Assembly: GCA_015698045.1 (NCBI GenBank)
Contig: BLAL01000158.1
Coordinates: forward strand, 248,001 to 312,000
DNA from: Rhizophagus clarus
Lineage: Eukaryota > Glomeromycota > Glomeromycetes > Glomerales > Glomeraceae
Reading direction: 5' to 3'
DNA: 64,000 nucleotides
Made by a program: the position numbers and the translations under genes. Positions 23,641 through 35,099 of this stretch are shown piece after piece (position 1 is the first letter of the stretch; each line of letters starts with the position of its first letter). Below the pieces are notes generated by a model. It saw nothing but the letters and a program-made list of their open reading frames with translations, was not told the origin of the DNA and ran no database searches.

Positions 23641-24185
23641 GAAATTTAAAATTGCGTTTTTTAAAACTTTAAATTTTAAAATCAAATAATAATAAAAAAT
23701 TTTATATGAAAATTTACAATTTATTTATGAACTTTTGAATATAATTAATTTTTAATATGATTACATAATAAGCTGAAGTAAATGACTTTAACTTGACTAA
23801 ATGAAATTATACTCTAAAGTTCAGTTACCGTAACAAAAATTAATTTAGACATTAAGAAAATTGAATTATAAGTAACTTTGGACCTGCTGACAGAACTAAT
23901 TATTATGAAAAATTAAGTTGTCAAGTATGGTTATTACTTAATCAATGTTTGGGAAATTAAATGTTGATTTGACCAAAAAGTCAAGAATATTTTGTACTAA
24001 GACATCTTATTTTTCGTTATTTGTATTAGGATAAATGGCTATAAAATGCTGATGAAAATAGACTACACAGTACTGTATATATAGGATATACTGTATATAC
24101 AGGATATAAATAAAAAACTCAATTGTACGAAAACTTTACAGTCTAATTTTTCCTCCTCGTACAGCTCGTACAATATTGAATTTTT
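23641..24185. other. segment between repeats P1 and P2
   Basis: AT-rich and non-coding; includes the short palindromic TACTGTATATATAGGATATACTGTATATACAGG region at 24071-24104. Not found in the second set of copies. Confidence 0.4.
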
Positions 24186-25830
24186 CATCATAAAGAGCTT
24201 AAAAAGCTTCTAAAAAAATTATCATTGATTAAAAAATTTGAACTTCATTAATGATCTTTAGTTTTTGCCTTACGCCAATAAATACTATATATAAAGAATT
24301 ATGATCATTAATCTGTAAAATTTAATTGTGAGATATATTATCAAAAGAATCATATCATAAAATAATTTGCTACCAAGACAGCAGAGGAGTTTTTTTTGGG
24401 TATGAGACATATACAAAAGCTTTTCTTTCTTTATTTTGTTATGTTGTTTTTAAAAATTCAATCTGAAATATAAGACAGTTTTAAGATAATCAAATTCATC
24501 ATTTTTTCAAACATTAACCTGATTTAAGAATTAGATAATTTTATTGCCTATTATTTTTACAGCAATCGCATGTTGTTTCATTTCATCTCTCAAAATCAAA
24601 AAATAAATAAACAATGAATTTTTTACCAGAAAAATTTTGTTACTTCGTCTCTTTGTAGTTAAAGAAATTTAGAAATTACAAACACTTGTAATTTCACAGG
24701 TATATATTTAACTGATAAAATCTGAATTAAAAAATAAAAACACGTGAGTTATCATCAAATTTTTTTTAATACCTATAAATTTGCCAGCGATCATGATCTA
24801 ACTTTTGTTTAAATGAATAAAATAGATTTTTGAATGTATTAAGAAATTTTAAAGAAAATTCAAAACTTCGTTTAAAACAAGACTTCACTAAAGCGCATAA
24901 CTTACATTAGAAATCTGACATTGAAAATTTTTGCCCTTTAAAAATATAAAAAATACATGACATATATAGAAAATAGCTTGATGATACATATTCGTATATT
25001 TCAAACCAATTCCTAATTCAATCCAATTTTCGGTTATTCATTAATATTCTAATCTGACAATTGTACTATGTTTTGTTCATACAATACTATATTTTTTAAC
25101 ATTAAATATTTTTATATATTTGAAAATTTGTTTACATAGTAATTAATTAATTCCTTTAACGTACTTTTACAATAATTAGTCGCATATCTGAAATTTGTCA
25201 TGTTGACTTATATGGATAGGATCTGCACTATTTATTACCAGCGTGACACTGCTTCTAAACACGTAAACATTAAGTATATGAGGGAGACAGTACTTAAAAT
25301 ATTATTTATCATACCTATATTTGTCACCTAGTGGATATGTGACCATCAAAACGGTTGTGCTGATCAACTAACATGACACAGATTTCAGATGCTGATTAGT
25401 CAACATGTTTCATAATGTTCTTATCTGCTGGGGCAGCAAGTCAATAATTAAATTTTAACATTACAGTATTAATATATTTTTTAAAAAAACAGTCATCTTT
25501 AATTTAATAATTTAATTAAATAGATATAGCAGTTATTGCATATTGCACTTTATAAAGTATTGCCTCTAAAATATTCCTAAAGTATACAGTATACAGTTGA
25601 CATTTCAAATGTTGTCTTATAACTTTTAATTTTAAAATAAAATTTATAAAACCTTAAAATTTTATTTTTTATAATTACTCCTTTAATAAAATATAAAAAA
25701 TTATTTATTTGTGCAATATAAGTAAAAGGAACTTGTTTGATTTAAATGCTTTTCTTCAAAGAATCAAAATACTAGATATATAAAAAGATTAACTTTATGT
25801 AAAAAATTGGAAAATTGCATATATAAATAA
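24186..25830 (+). repeat. dispersed repeat P2, copy 1 (pairs with 53019-54415)
   Basis: Both copies begin TCATCATAAAGAGCTTAAA and end after CAAAATACTAGATAT and a shared 60-bp tail. Shared landmarks are TAAATGCTTTTCTTCAAAG and CAATACTATATTTTTTAACA. Copy 1 holds a 212-bp insertion absent from copy 2. Most differences replace G/C of copy 2 by A/T here. Confidence 0.85.
25182..25393. mobile_element. 212-bp MITE inserted in repeat P2, probable hAT type
   Basis: The insertion is bounded by [AG]ATTAGTC on both sides (25174-25181 and 25394-25401). The paralogous site at about 53983-53990 has a single GATTAGTC. Ends are imperfect inverted repeats: GCATATCTGAAATTTGTCAT on the left, and GCATCTGAAATCTGTGTCAT when the right is reverse-complemented. 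The 8-bp duplication fits hAT or a similar family. Confidence 0.8.
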
Positions 25831-26254
25831 AGTAAATTTATTTAATACATCCCACATTATAATGCATTCCACATGATCTATAATTTTTGTTAAAATTATT
25901 GGCTAAAATTAAATCAAATTTAAAAATCTTTTTTTTGGATTTATGCAATATCATGTGATTTGATAAACTTTGGATGTTTCATATCAAAAAAATCAAAGTT
26001 CTTAAAAAACCATAAATTAACTATGAAATAGACTACAAATGGTACAAAACACCTATGATAACTTTATTAAATTGTATCAAACATAATGAAGTTACATTAT
26101 TTGTATTAACTATCAATAAAGTATAGTTTATAAATGATCTTTTATATTATCATTCCTTTCTTCACTACTAATACACTTACAATTTGTATAACAGGTCCTT
26201 CTTTTTGAACTTTTATATTATTCTATGCTATCACAATCGATTAATATCAAAGCT

Positions 26255-26552
26255 ATTATTTTTGATTAGAACATCTAGGAGCATAATGCCCCATTTTATA
26301 ACATATGCTGTACTTTTACCCATTATTCATATTTTCGCAATCATTTCATACATTTTCTTTTTGTACTTTACTAGTACTCGCATTATTATTTCCTTTATTG
26401 CAACCTTTTATTCGTTTGGTGGTAGATTTACTTTTACAATTATGCCTTATCAGATCTTTAATATTATTAATATCATAAATACATCCATCATATAATTTAA
26501 TTACAGATTGAACAGGCGTTATTGTCCAAATTGCAAAAATGAACAATTCCAT
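26255..26552 (-). pseudogene. decayed C-terminal piece of a MULE-type transposase
   Basis: The frame reads KLYDGCIYDINNIKDLIRHN, KSTTKRIKGCNKGN, then after a stop NCENMNNG, another stop, and YSICYKMGHYAPRCSNQK. The last part is a CX2CX4HX4C zinc knuckle whose first Cys codon is now TAC (Tyr). A basic Lys/Arg linker before a knuckle matches the C-terminal end of MULE/FAR1-type transposases. The lost Cys and the stops fit C:G to T:A changes. No upstream catalytic part is present. Confidence 0.55.
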
Positions 26553-26559
26553 GTTTTTT

Positions 26560-27490
26560 TTGAAAAATGCTCTATTACATTGAACAATGCTTCATTACAT
26601 TAGGTAATTTTAGGTATAAAATTGTCACAAAATTGTATGTAAAATTTTGCATTTTTTTTAAAAAAATGTTACATTATATCAAAAAATACCACAAATATCA
26701 TATTTTTAGAAATGCTATATTATATTGAATAATATAATATTACACTGCACAATACTGAATAACATAACATTTTACTAGACAATGTAACATTCTATTAAAT
26801 TATACTAAAAAATAGCATAATTATCATATTTTTTGAAAATGTGATATTATACTAAATTTCACTGGATAATACTAAACAATGTAGTATTTCATTAAACAGT
26901 GTAGCATCTCATTAGATAATGTAACATTTCACTAGACAATATAGCATCTCACTGGATAATAGTAAATTACACTAAAAAATACTATAATTGTCGCATTTTT
27001 TGGAAATGTCATATTATACTTAATTCTTTTGGATAATGTAGTATTTTGCTAAACAATATAGAATTATATTAAACTATACTAAAAAATAGCATAATTATTA
27101 TATTTTTTGAAAAATGTGATATTATATTAAATTTCACTGGATAACGTAGCATTTCACTGAACAACATAGCATTTTATTGGACAATATAACATTTCATTAG
27201 ATAATGTATATTTCACTAAACAATGTAGCATTTCACTAAATAATGTAACATTCCACTGAATAATTGCAAATTACACTAAAAAATACTACAATTGTCATAT
27301 TTTTTATGAAAAATAGTGCATCATATTAAAAAATACCACAATTATACTGGACAATATAGCATTATGCTAAAAAAAAACATAATTATCACATTTCTTAAAA
27401 AATATTGTATTACATTAAATTATACTGGATAATGTAGAATTATATTAAAAAATACAATAATTACATTAGAAAATGTAAAATTTCACTAAA
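26560..27490. repeat. degenerate satellite, ~20-bp units in higher-order repeats
   Basis: Units such as ACAATGTAGCATTTCACT, ACAATATAGCATCTCACTGG and ATACTAAAAAATAGCATAAT recur dozens of times. A longer period of about 240-270 bp is marked by ATAATTATCATATTTTTTGA (near 26817, 27075). No coding capacity. Confidence 0.7.
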
Positions 27491-27597
27491 AATACTATTC
27501 ATTTCACAAAAATCATAAGTAATTTTAATATTATATTTATAGTTTAAAGGAAATATGCATTAAATACTATTAATGTTACATTAATTAATTATTTTTT

Positions 27598-27725
27598 TTT
27601 ATAATTATACTAAGTTCTACTACTGAAGACTCCTTCTTTTTGTTACTATAAATAGGCAAAGGAAATAGCAATAACTCTTTCCCTATAGGTACTAATGACT
27701 TCTATATGTTTACAGAGAAAGAGCA
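27598..27725 (+). repeat. dispersed repeat P3, copy 1 (pairs with 42345-42470)
   Basis: Starts near ATAATTATACTAAGT and shares CTACTGAA[AG]A[CT]TCC, TTACTATAAA and a CTAATG core with the copy at 42345. About 125 bp, roughly 75-80% similar by eye. Confidence 0.65.
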
Positions 27726-28573
27726 GGTTCATACTAAGGTAAAACAAATGTACATATGTACAATTTTGTATGCACATTCATATCATAATTAATTAAAAAA
27801 AATTGTAACAATAAAAAAAATCAAATTTTACTCTATATTTATATAATTCGAAAATTACATAATAAATAATAGTGATAATGATATAGCTGCAGATTGATCA
27901 ATCAATAAAGTTTATTTTTAACACATGTCAAATAAGTAAAAATTGGTCAAAAATCAGACTGCTGATATTTTGCTTTATTTATCCGATTTGTGACTTTTTT
28001 CCACCAATTTTATGACGTGAAATGCAAAAAATCAGAATTCCCTTTTTTGATAAAAAAATAGGAACACTGATTTTTAAATCTCTGTACCAATTCTTATCAT
28101 AAATCATCTAAAATCAGACTGCTGATGGTCAAATAACTAATGCCATTTCTCTCAAAAAAATGCCAATTTTAAAACTGACATACAATAATCATTCAAATAA
28201 AAAATGATGATTTTAACACTGACATATATTAATCTTCAAATAGGAATGATGATTTTATTATCGATATAAGCAAATTTCTAATAACCAATGTCAATTTTTA
28301 TTTTGTACTAGCTAGAGTCTCTATTTTCATTTCAAATTTTAATTACATTTAATATGAACAATTATAGAATATATTATTTATATATAAATTTTTTTATTAT
28401 TTATTACTACTATATTATTACCATATCAATATTACATATTATTGCTATATTATTGTTATTATTACTATATTATTATTATTATTATTACTAATATTATTGT
28501 TATTATTACTAATATTATATGATTATGTATGTATAAATGTATTACCTAATGACAAGAAAATATTGAACGCTTC
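27726..28573. other. non-coding with microsatellite
   Basis: Repeats around AAATCAGACTGCTGAT (27950 and 28110) and TGCCAATTTT/TGATTTTA motifs (28140-28300). There is an ATT/TTATTA microsatellite at about 28400-28510. No gene. Confidence 0.5.
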
Positions 28574-30224
28574 CTAGTCTTTAGTATTTGATGAAGTTGA
28601 CGTTATACTTCTTTTCTTAATACTATCCAGCACAAATAAGTAAAAAGATCCATCCAAACTATTCTTTCTAGCATTAACAACATCATTGTTATTACTGTTG
28701 TCATTCTTTTCAATATTGATATTGATATTGTTATCTTTATTACTACTACTAACATCATTATCATTATCTTTATTACTATCACCAATAACATTATCGTTAT
28801 CTTTATTACCAACACTATCATCATTTTCGTTATTATCACCACTATTCATATCGTTATTGTTTTTATCATCACCAACATTGTTATTGTCATCATTATCACC
28901 ACTAACATTACCATCATTATCACCACTACTGACATTGTTATTACCATCATTTAGTTTATCATTATTATTTTTATCATCATCATCTTCGTCTGATTCTTGT
29001 ATAACTCACCTTGAGGAAATCTACCAGCCCAGCATATCTTCATTAGACTTACTTTTATTATCAACAATATCATTCAAGCAGTAACATTTATGACTTAATC
29101 CTATTTTGATGCTTATCCTGATTTCTTCCACCCAAAATAAGATTTGTTTAATCTATAAAAATTTGTAGTTTATTATGTATAAATATTATATTAATTAATT
29201 AACTTCACAACTTTACATACTCTAGATGATCGCCACTTTTTATCATATACTTTTATTATTGAATTGGTACTGGCTAATCATTCTGATCTTATTTTTTTAT
29301 CACATTCTTCTTTTGCCAATTCTTTATCATCTGATAACCATTTATCTAAATGAAGATCTGATGTATTTAACGCCTTCTCACAATTTTTCATATAGGATTT
29401 TTAAGTCAAATTCTCAGGATGACATTTAGATAAAAGGTTATCTCGTATCAATATTATATGTTGCAATTCTCTCCTACGTTGAGACATCTTCTAATGAAGT
29501 ACAGTAAATTAAAATCAATTAATTGTGTACATTTTATTTCGAATAATTAAAATTTATATCTGCTCTCTTCTTAAATTCATATATCGCCTTCTAATGTACT
29601 TTTCCGCTCTACCTTCTTATTTCAATTTCTACATCTCTTGGCATGATTTATATAATTGTCTAATGATTTTTAATATCTCAACATCATATACTTGAATGGA
29701 AGGGTTCATTGCAGATTTTACTACCAGTAAAAGCTTCTTGTTCATCATTTTTTTCTGATTGCTGTAAGTTTTAAATATGTCAAATTGAAGTGACAGATTT
29801 ATATTATTTAAAATATGGATCACTTCATCCTAGTTATTAATAAACAATCATTAAAATAATTAAATATCAATTTATATTTAATAAAGATAAATTTTTAATA
29901 AAGATATATATTTATGTGAAGTGTTTTCTTATAATTTTTTGACATGGGTGCTAATTCACGTTTTTGTTCCTTTCACATAAAAACAGGTGACAACATTTTA
30001 TTAGAGTTAGTATCCTTAAATAGATTTTCTAAATGTTGCATGAGATTTGAGATTGCATCTTTCAAATCCTGGATTTTTTTACTTTTAGTATTACTTATTA
30101 AAAGTCAGTAATTAATATAAATCATTTTAGCATAAAAATTTTTACATTTAAGCCAGAATAAGTGTGTGAGAGCAGCAATACCACTATTTGAATCGTGAGC
30201 AGTTGAACTTAATGTTGAAGACAT
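28574..30224 (-). pseudogene. decayed multi-exon gene with Asn/Asp-rich C-terminal region
   Basis: Coding-like blocks follow each other on the minus strand. First is MSSTLSSTAHDSNSGIAALT (ATG at 30224), then KIQDLKDAISNLMQHLENLF (about 30070-29975). Next is MNKKLLLVVKSAMNPSIQVY...RQLYKSCQEM (29823 down), continuing after stops as EGRAEKYIRRRYMNLRREQI. Then MSQRRRELQHIILIRDNLLS (about 29488 down) and NDIVDNKSKSNEDMLGW (about 29070). Last comes a long Asn/Asp/Gly/Ser-rich run ending in FYLFVLDSIKKRSITSTSS (stop at 28574). In-frame stops in these blocks are TAG, TAA or TGA where CAG, CAA or CGA would restore Gln/Arg. The acidic run is encoded by hexanucleotide-like repeats at 28690-28995. Function unknown. 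Confidence 0.5.
28690..28995. repeat. ATC/ACC/ATT trinucleotide-based low-complexity tract
   Basis: Plus strand repeats CATTATCACCACTA, CATTGTTATTATC and similar. Read on the minus strand it gives the Asn/Asp run of the decayed gene. Slippage-prone. Confidence 0.7.
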
Positions 30225-30424
30225 ATGAGATGATGTTCTTATAATTTTTAATATTAAATTGGTATAAGTCATATGAAATATAATTAACACTAATTTAAAA
30301 TAATATTACTTTTCATTAATGATCTTCCTTTGTTTTATGTAGATGAATCTGAAGAAAAAAGGATTATCATTTGATCATTAGGAACATAGTAGGATTGATG
30401 ATGAGAATTGCGAGATTGAAGACA

Positions 30425-30860
30425 GTATCCAGGGGGAACAAGAACAAGAATGGGATTGGGAATGATTATGTAAATGTCAAGATTGGGAATGATTATGTGA
30501 ATGTCAAGATTGAGAATGATAATACAAATGTCAGGATTGGAAATAATGATGCAAATGTTAAGTTTGGGAATGATTATGTGAACATCAAGATAAGGTCCCT
30601 GAATGTGATGATTGGAATCTTGTCATGATAATTAATGTGATATCTACTATATTTACTAGTATTAAAATGGTCAAAGTGTACATAGTTACACTTATGTTAC
30701 TTAGAGAAATTATTTTCAAAGTGTACAAAACAGTTATTTTAATGTGATATCTTTGTATTTAGGGCCTCGACAAGATTGGGAATGATGATGCGAATATCAG
30801 GATTGGAAATAATGATACGAATGTTGAGATTGGTAATGATGATAAGGACCATCAGTAATT
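30425..30860 (+). repeat. 27-bp minisatellite
   Basis: Unit GATTGGGAATGATTATGTAA plus ATGTCAA, i.e. IGND[YD][VA]NVK when translated. At least six units at 30445-30615 and three more at 30774-30845. The two blocks are split by about 150 bp of unrelated DNA. The plus-strand ORF over the first block (30371-30628) is probably only a reading of the repeat. Confidence 0.75.
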
Positions 30861-33800
30861 TTTTTAGGATGTGAATCCTTAAGGATTTCTCAAATTGCTT
30901 CAGAATCCTTAAAGATCTGTAATTTTATGGATTCCTTAAAAATCTTTATTAAATTGTAAAATATTCTTAAGGAATTTATAAATTCACAAATCTTTAAGGA
31001 CTCTTATGTAAAAAAATCCTTAAGTATTTCTTAAATTTAAATTTTAACAATCTTAATTTTAATTAATATATTTATTTTAAAAATAAAATTTGTTTGCTAT
31101 TTCTTTATTTCGATATCATGTGACTTGAATAGTTTAAAAAAAATTTTTTTAAAATACGAAACCTTTATACCTTCACCCTTTATGTATAATTTCTCTTCCC
31201 CTTCACATGTTGCTTTTCCTTTCCTCTTTACATGTAATTTTCTTCTTTTTTACATGTTCTTTCCTATACATTCTTTTTCTTCCACTCTTTATATATTCTC
31301 TTCCTCTGTCTTTCTTTTATTTCCCTTTTCCTATTTTTTTCACGTTAATAAAATACACCTATTTTTATTGTATTTTATTTTTTGAAACTTTTTTTTAAAA
31401 ACACGTTTTTCTATTTATAATAGGTTTTTAACAAATCTAGGTATATGTATGTGGGTGTGTATAAGTGTGCAAGTGAGTGTGGGTGACAAAAATAATAGCA
31501 AAACGTTAATTATTAACATTTTTTAAGTGGCTCATTAGCTTTTTGGGCATGGCATTTTGGTAGGTACTCTTTTTTTATTTTTTCTTTATAAATATTATTA
31601 ATTATTATTTTTTTATTTTTCTTAGGAATTTTTTTAAGTCTCTATATACGGAAATGTGGTGAGTAAAAAAAAAATTTTTTTTGTTTTAACGAACATTTCT
31701 AATTGTTCATCTTTTTTTAGGTATTTAATTTCTAAATGCGGAAATGAGTATTTTTAGATATTTTTGAATCTCTAAAGTCTAATAAATAAAATTTTTTTTT
31801 TATTTTAACAAACTTTACTTTTTTTAGGTATCAATATTTTTTTCAAGACTTTAAATATAGAAATCTGGTAAATAATAAAAAAAATATAATTTTTTTATTT
31901 TAATGATCACTAATTGTTTGTTGTTTTTCATTTTTTTTAGTTTTTTAAGAATTTAAACAGCAAACAATAAAAAAATATATATATAATTTTTTATTTTAAC
32001 AATCACCATTAACTTTTTGTTTTTTTTCTTTTTTTTTAGCAGTTTTGAGTCTTTCTAGATGTGGTGTTGTGGTAAGCAAGAGAAATATTTTTATATATAC
32101 TTATATTAATGAACATTACTAATGAACTGTTCATTTTTTATTTTTTTTTATGATATTATCAGAACATCACATGGATAAACTAAAATCATAATCATATGAT
32201 CTATTGATCCAATTTACTGATCGATTATCTTTTTTTTAATTTGGTTAAAAAAAAAAGCTTTACTTTTTTTTATTTTCATTTTGAATAATTTTTTTTAAAA
32301 AAAATTATTTTCCAGATTATTTAAAACGAAACTTTATTTTTTTTTATCAGTTTTTAGTAAACCAATAATCTTAAAAAAAATAATTATATTTTTTTTCTGC
32401 CTGTACTTGGATTTTAGCATGGGATTCTGAAATGGTAAGTTGGGGGGGATACATGTTTTTATATTATAGGAATGTTACTAACGCTCCTTTTCATTTTTTT
32501 TTTTTTAGAGACGACTTCTAGACTTAAAAGAACTAAGGTTCATAGTTATTATAAACTTAATTTATTTTTATTTTATTTTTTTTACTAACCAGTTTATTTA
32601 TTTATTTTTTTATAGGTTTTGGTGGGTTTTTGATAATAGAAAAAAACAAGACTCATAAGTATTACGAACTTAATTTTTTTTTGTTTTTTTTTAATAAAGT
32701 AGAATAGTTTACTAACTGTTATTCTTATTTTATTTTATTTTATTTTTTATAGGTTTTGAATGGATTTTGATTGAAAAAGAGCTAAAATTTGTAAATATTA
32801 TGAACTTAGTTTTTTTTGTTTTTTTTTATTAATGATTAACAGTTTTATTATTTAATCTTATTTATTTTTTTTTTATAGGTTTCAGGTGGATTTTGATGGA
32901 AAAAATGTTAAGAATCATAAGTATGAATCAAAACTTAGTTTTTTTTTGCTTTTTAATAAAGTGGAATGTTTTTATTAATTTTTTTATAGGTTTTGAGTGA
33001 ACTTCTAACGGAAAAAAAATTAACTAAGATTCGTAAGTACTGGTACAATTGAATCTTAGGTTTTTTTTATTTTTTAATAAAGTGAATGGTTTAGTAACCA
33101 CCCTTTTTTATTTTATAGGCTTTCGAATGGATTTTTAATGATGGAAAAAGAAAATTCGTAAGTGCGAATATGAATCCTAGTCATTTTTTTATTTTTTTTT
33201 ATAAATTCACTAACTGTTTTTATTTTTTTTTAAAGTCAAAAGAGAAAACTCACGATTGAACAAAACAGACTTATTAAGAATTCTATGAAGTTAGTAGAAA
33301 ATTTTTAATTGTATTAACAACTTCTTTAAAGCTTGAATTCATAGTTGTTTCAAAATTTGATATTTAAGAAGAAAGGTTTAGAATAGATTGAGTAGTTAAA
33401 GTAGGACGCCTAGAAGCTTTTTGCTCTGCTTTTACGTCCTTCTTCACTTGGTACGTATTTAAAGGAATGTGATATTATGTATGTGTAGATGATTCCTTTT
33501 GTTAGAACTTTTACTAACATTTTTAAATTTCTACAGAAATAATCAATAAATTAACAAAATAAAGACGTGAATTTATGGTTGTATTTATCTTAATCAGAAT
33601 TTAAGCCAAAGAAATAATTTTTCATGCGAATTGTAAAAAATTATTATTAATTAAATGTAATAATATAATTAATAAATGAATTATATACAAATAAATATAC
33701 AAATAAATAAATATTTTAAAATAATAATAAATTAATTAATTAATTAATTAATTAAATATTAAAAAATATCTGTAAGGATTCCTTAATGGTAAGTTTAGGA

Positions 33801-33929
33801 TCCTTAAGAATTCTACGGCAATTTTTCAATAGGGAATTCGTGTGGGTAGAAGAGGTTTCTTAGGAATTTTCACTAATTATAAAATTTTTAGAATCCCTAA
33901 AGATCCACATTCTAAAAAATTTACTGATG
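30850..33929. mobile_element. 3.1-kb TIR element without transposase
   Basis: The left end reads CATCAGTAATTTTTTTAG followed by ATGTGAATCCTTAAGGATT. The right end, reverse-complemented, reads CATCAGTAAATTTTTTAG followed by ATGTGGATCTTTAGGGATT. Homology continues ~150 bp inward through AAGGATTCCTTA-type motifs. The interior is a pyrimidine-rich tract (31130-31400) and an array of splice-site-like units (31540-33240). No transposase coding region remains. The target duplication could not be fixed (at most AT). Confidence 0.65.
31540..33240 (+). repeat. tandem array of ~110-130-bp units resembling acceptor-microexon-donor cassettes
   Basis: At least a dozen units. Each has a long T-rich stretch ending in TTTTTAG or TTTATAG, then a 25-60-nt segment, then a GTAAGT/GTGAGT/GTAAAT-like donor. 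Early units (31560-32100) contain TTTTTAAGTCTCTAAATAC, GGAAATGTG, then GTGAGT. Later units (32480-33230) contain TAGGTTTTGAGTGGATTTTG, ATGGAAAAA, then TCGTAAGTA and CTTAGTTTTTTT. No long open frame. Confidence 0.6.
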
Positions 33930-34692
33930 ATAGTAAATTTTGAAATTTAATCTGACCTATATATATATTGTTTGGGATCCTAATTTAGTGCCAATTTTTA
34001 ACATCATCTGGCATTAATCAGGTAGTACAATTTATTGCCAATTGAATATTGATTTATTTGTCTGTTCATTAATCCTGATGGCCAATTAATAGCTGATTGA
34101 TAGCTGATTTGATATCATTCGATTTATGTTTAGAAACGTTCTTCTGGTTATGAATTCTGTGAATAAAACAGCCTTTTAAACTTGAGTTTTAGCAAATTTA
34201 GGTAAGTCAAATATGTTTTTTATTGTTTTTTATTTAAGAACATTATTAACATTCCATTTTTTTATATTTTTAGGTTTTTGGCATTTCAGAGTAGTGAAAT
34301 ATGTAGTAAGAGGAATTTAGATGAGTGTATTGTTATGAAATGGCATTATGAAGCAAGATTAACGCTATTTTTCTTTTATTTTTTAGATTTTTGGTATTTT
34401 CTTAGAGTGGAATATATATGCAAGTCTCTTTCTAATAATAATTATAAAATATGAGAAATGTAAGAATACCAAATAATATTTAAAAAGATAGAATTCATAA
34501 TTTTTACTGCTTTTTTTATGTTTGCTTTATTGTTTATATAATTAGATTAATCTTTTTTCTTATTTCCATTGATCTAGTATTTTAAATAAAGTATCACTAA
34601 TATATTTGATGATATATGAATAATAAATATAAGTAACTGTAAGAATAAGCCTATGAAATTGGATTTTTTTATCTAAAAAATAATATATAATA
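33930..34692. other. non-coding flank with further splice-like units
   Basis: A GATTGATAGCTGATT-type patch at 34085-34110, then two more units (GTAAGTCAAATATG at 34202; TTTTTAGGTTTTTGGCATTT at 34268) like those in the 31540-33240 array although outside its terminal repeats. No gene. Confidence 0.45.
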
Positions 34693-34891
34693 GGCCTTTT
34701 CAATTCCGGTCAGTTGTATTTTACGGTTGATTTGTGTTATGCCAATAGGATTATTTATTTACAGTCGCCCTAAAAACCAAAAAAAATATTGGTTTAAAAG
34801 GTCGGTCACGTAAACAAATGCATGAAGATCTGGCCAACCAAATTAAACCTCAAACAACCAAAAAATACAACTGACCGGAATTGAAAAGGGC
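34693..34891. mobile_element. 199-bp MITE with TA target site
   Basis: Terminal inverted repeats of ~35 bp start G[GC]CCTTTTCAATTCCGG and continue TCAGTTGTATTTT. TA is present on each side (34691-34692, 34892-34893). It has no coding capacity. Confidence 0.85.
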
Positions 34892-35099
34892 TAATTTTGA
34901 TATAATCCTATCTGTTTCAAGCAGTCCATAGGTCAGTAGTTAAATTGACTAAAATTGCATGATTTTCAATATATTCTTTAATTTAAAAAAATATATGATT
35001 GTATGTATAATAAATAATTTGTTTAACTAACTTAATATTAGACATAATGAATACTGGGTTTAGATTTTGTAAGAGTTTCTAAAACTCACAATTTAAAAA

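Noticed and set aside
28686-29084. 132-codon Leu/Ser-rich plus-strand ORF
   Set aside because: Antisense reading of the Asn/Asp trinucleotide tract; low complexity.
30371-30628. 85-codon ORF with IGNDYVNVKI repeats as a gene
   Set aside because: Frame exists only because a 27-bp unit is a multiple of three; no sequence outside the repeat looks coding.
31125-31398. Phe/Ser-rich plus-strand ORFs
   Set aside because: Translation of the pyrimidine-rich tract inside the TIR element.
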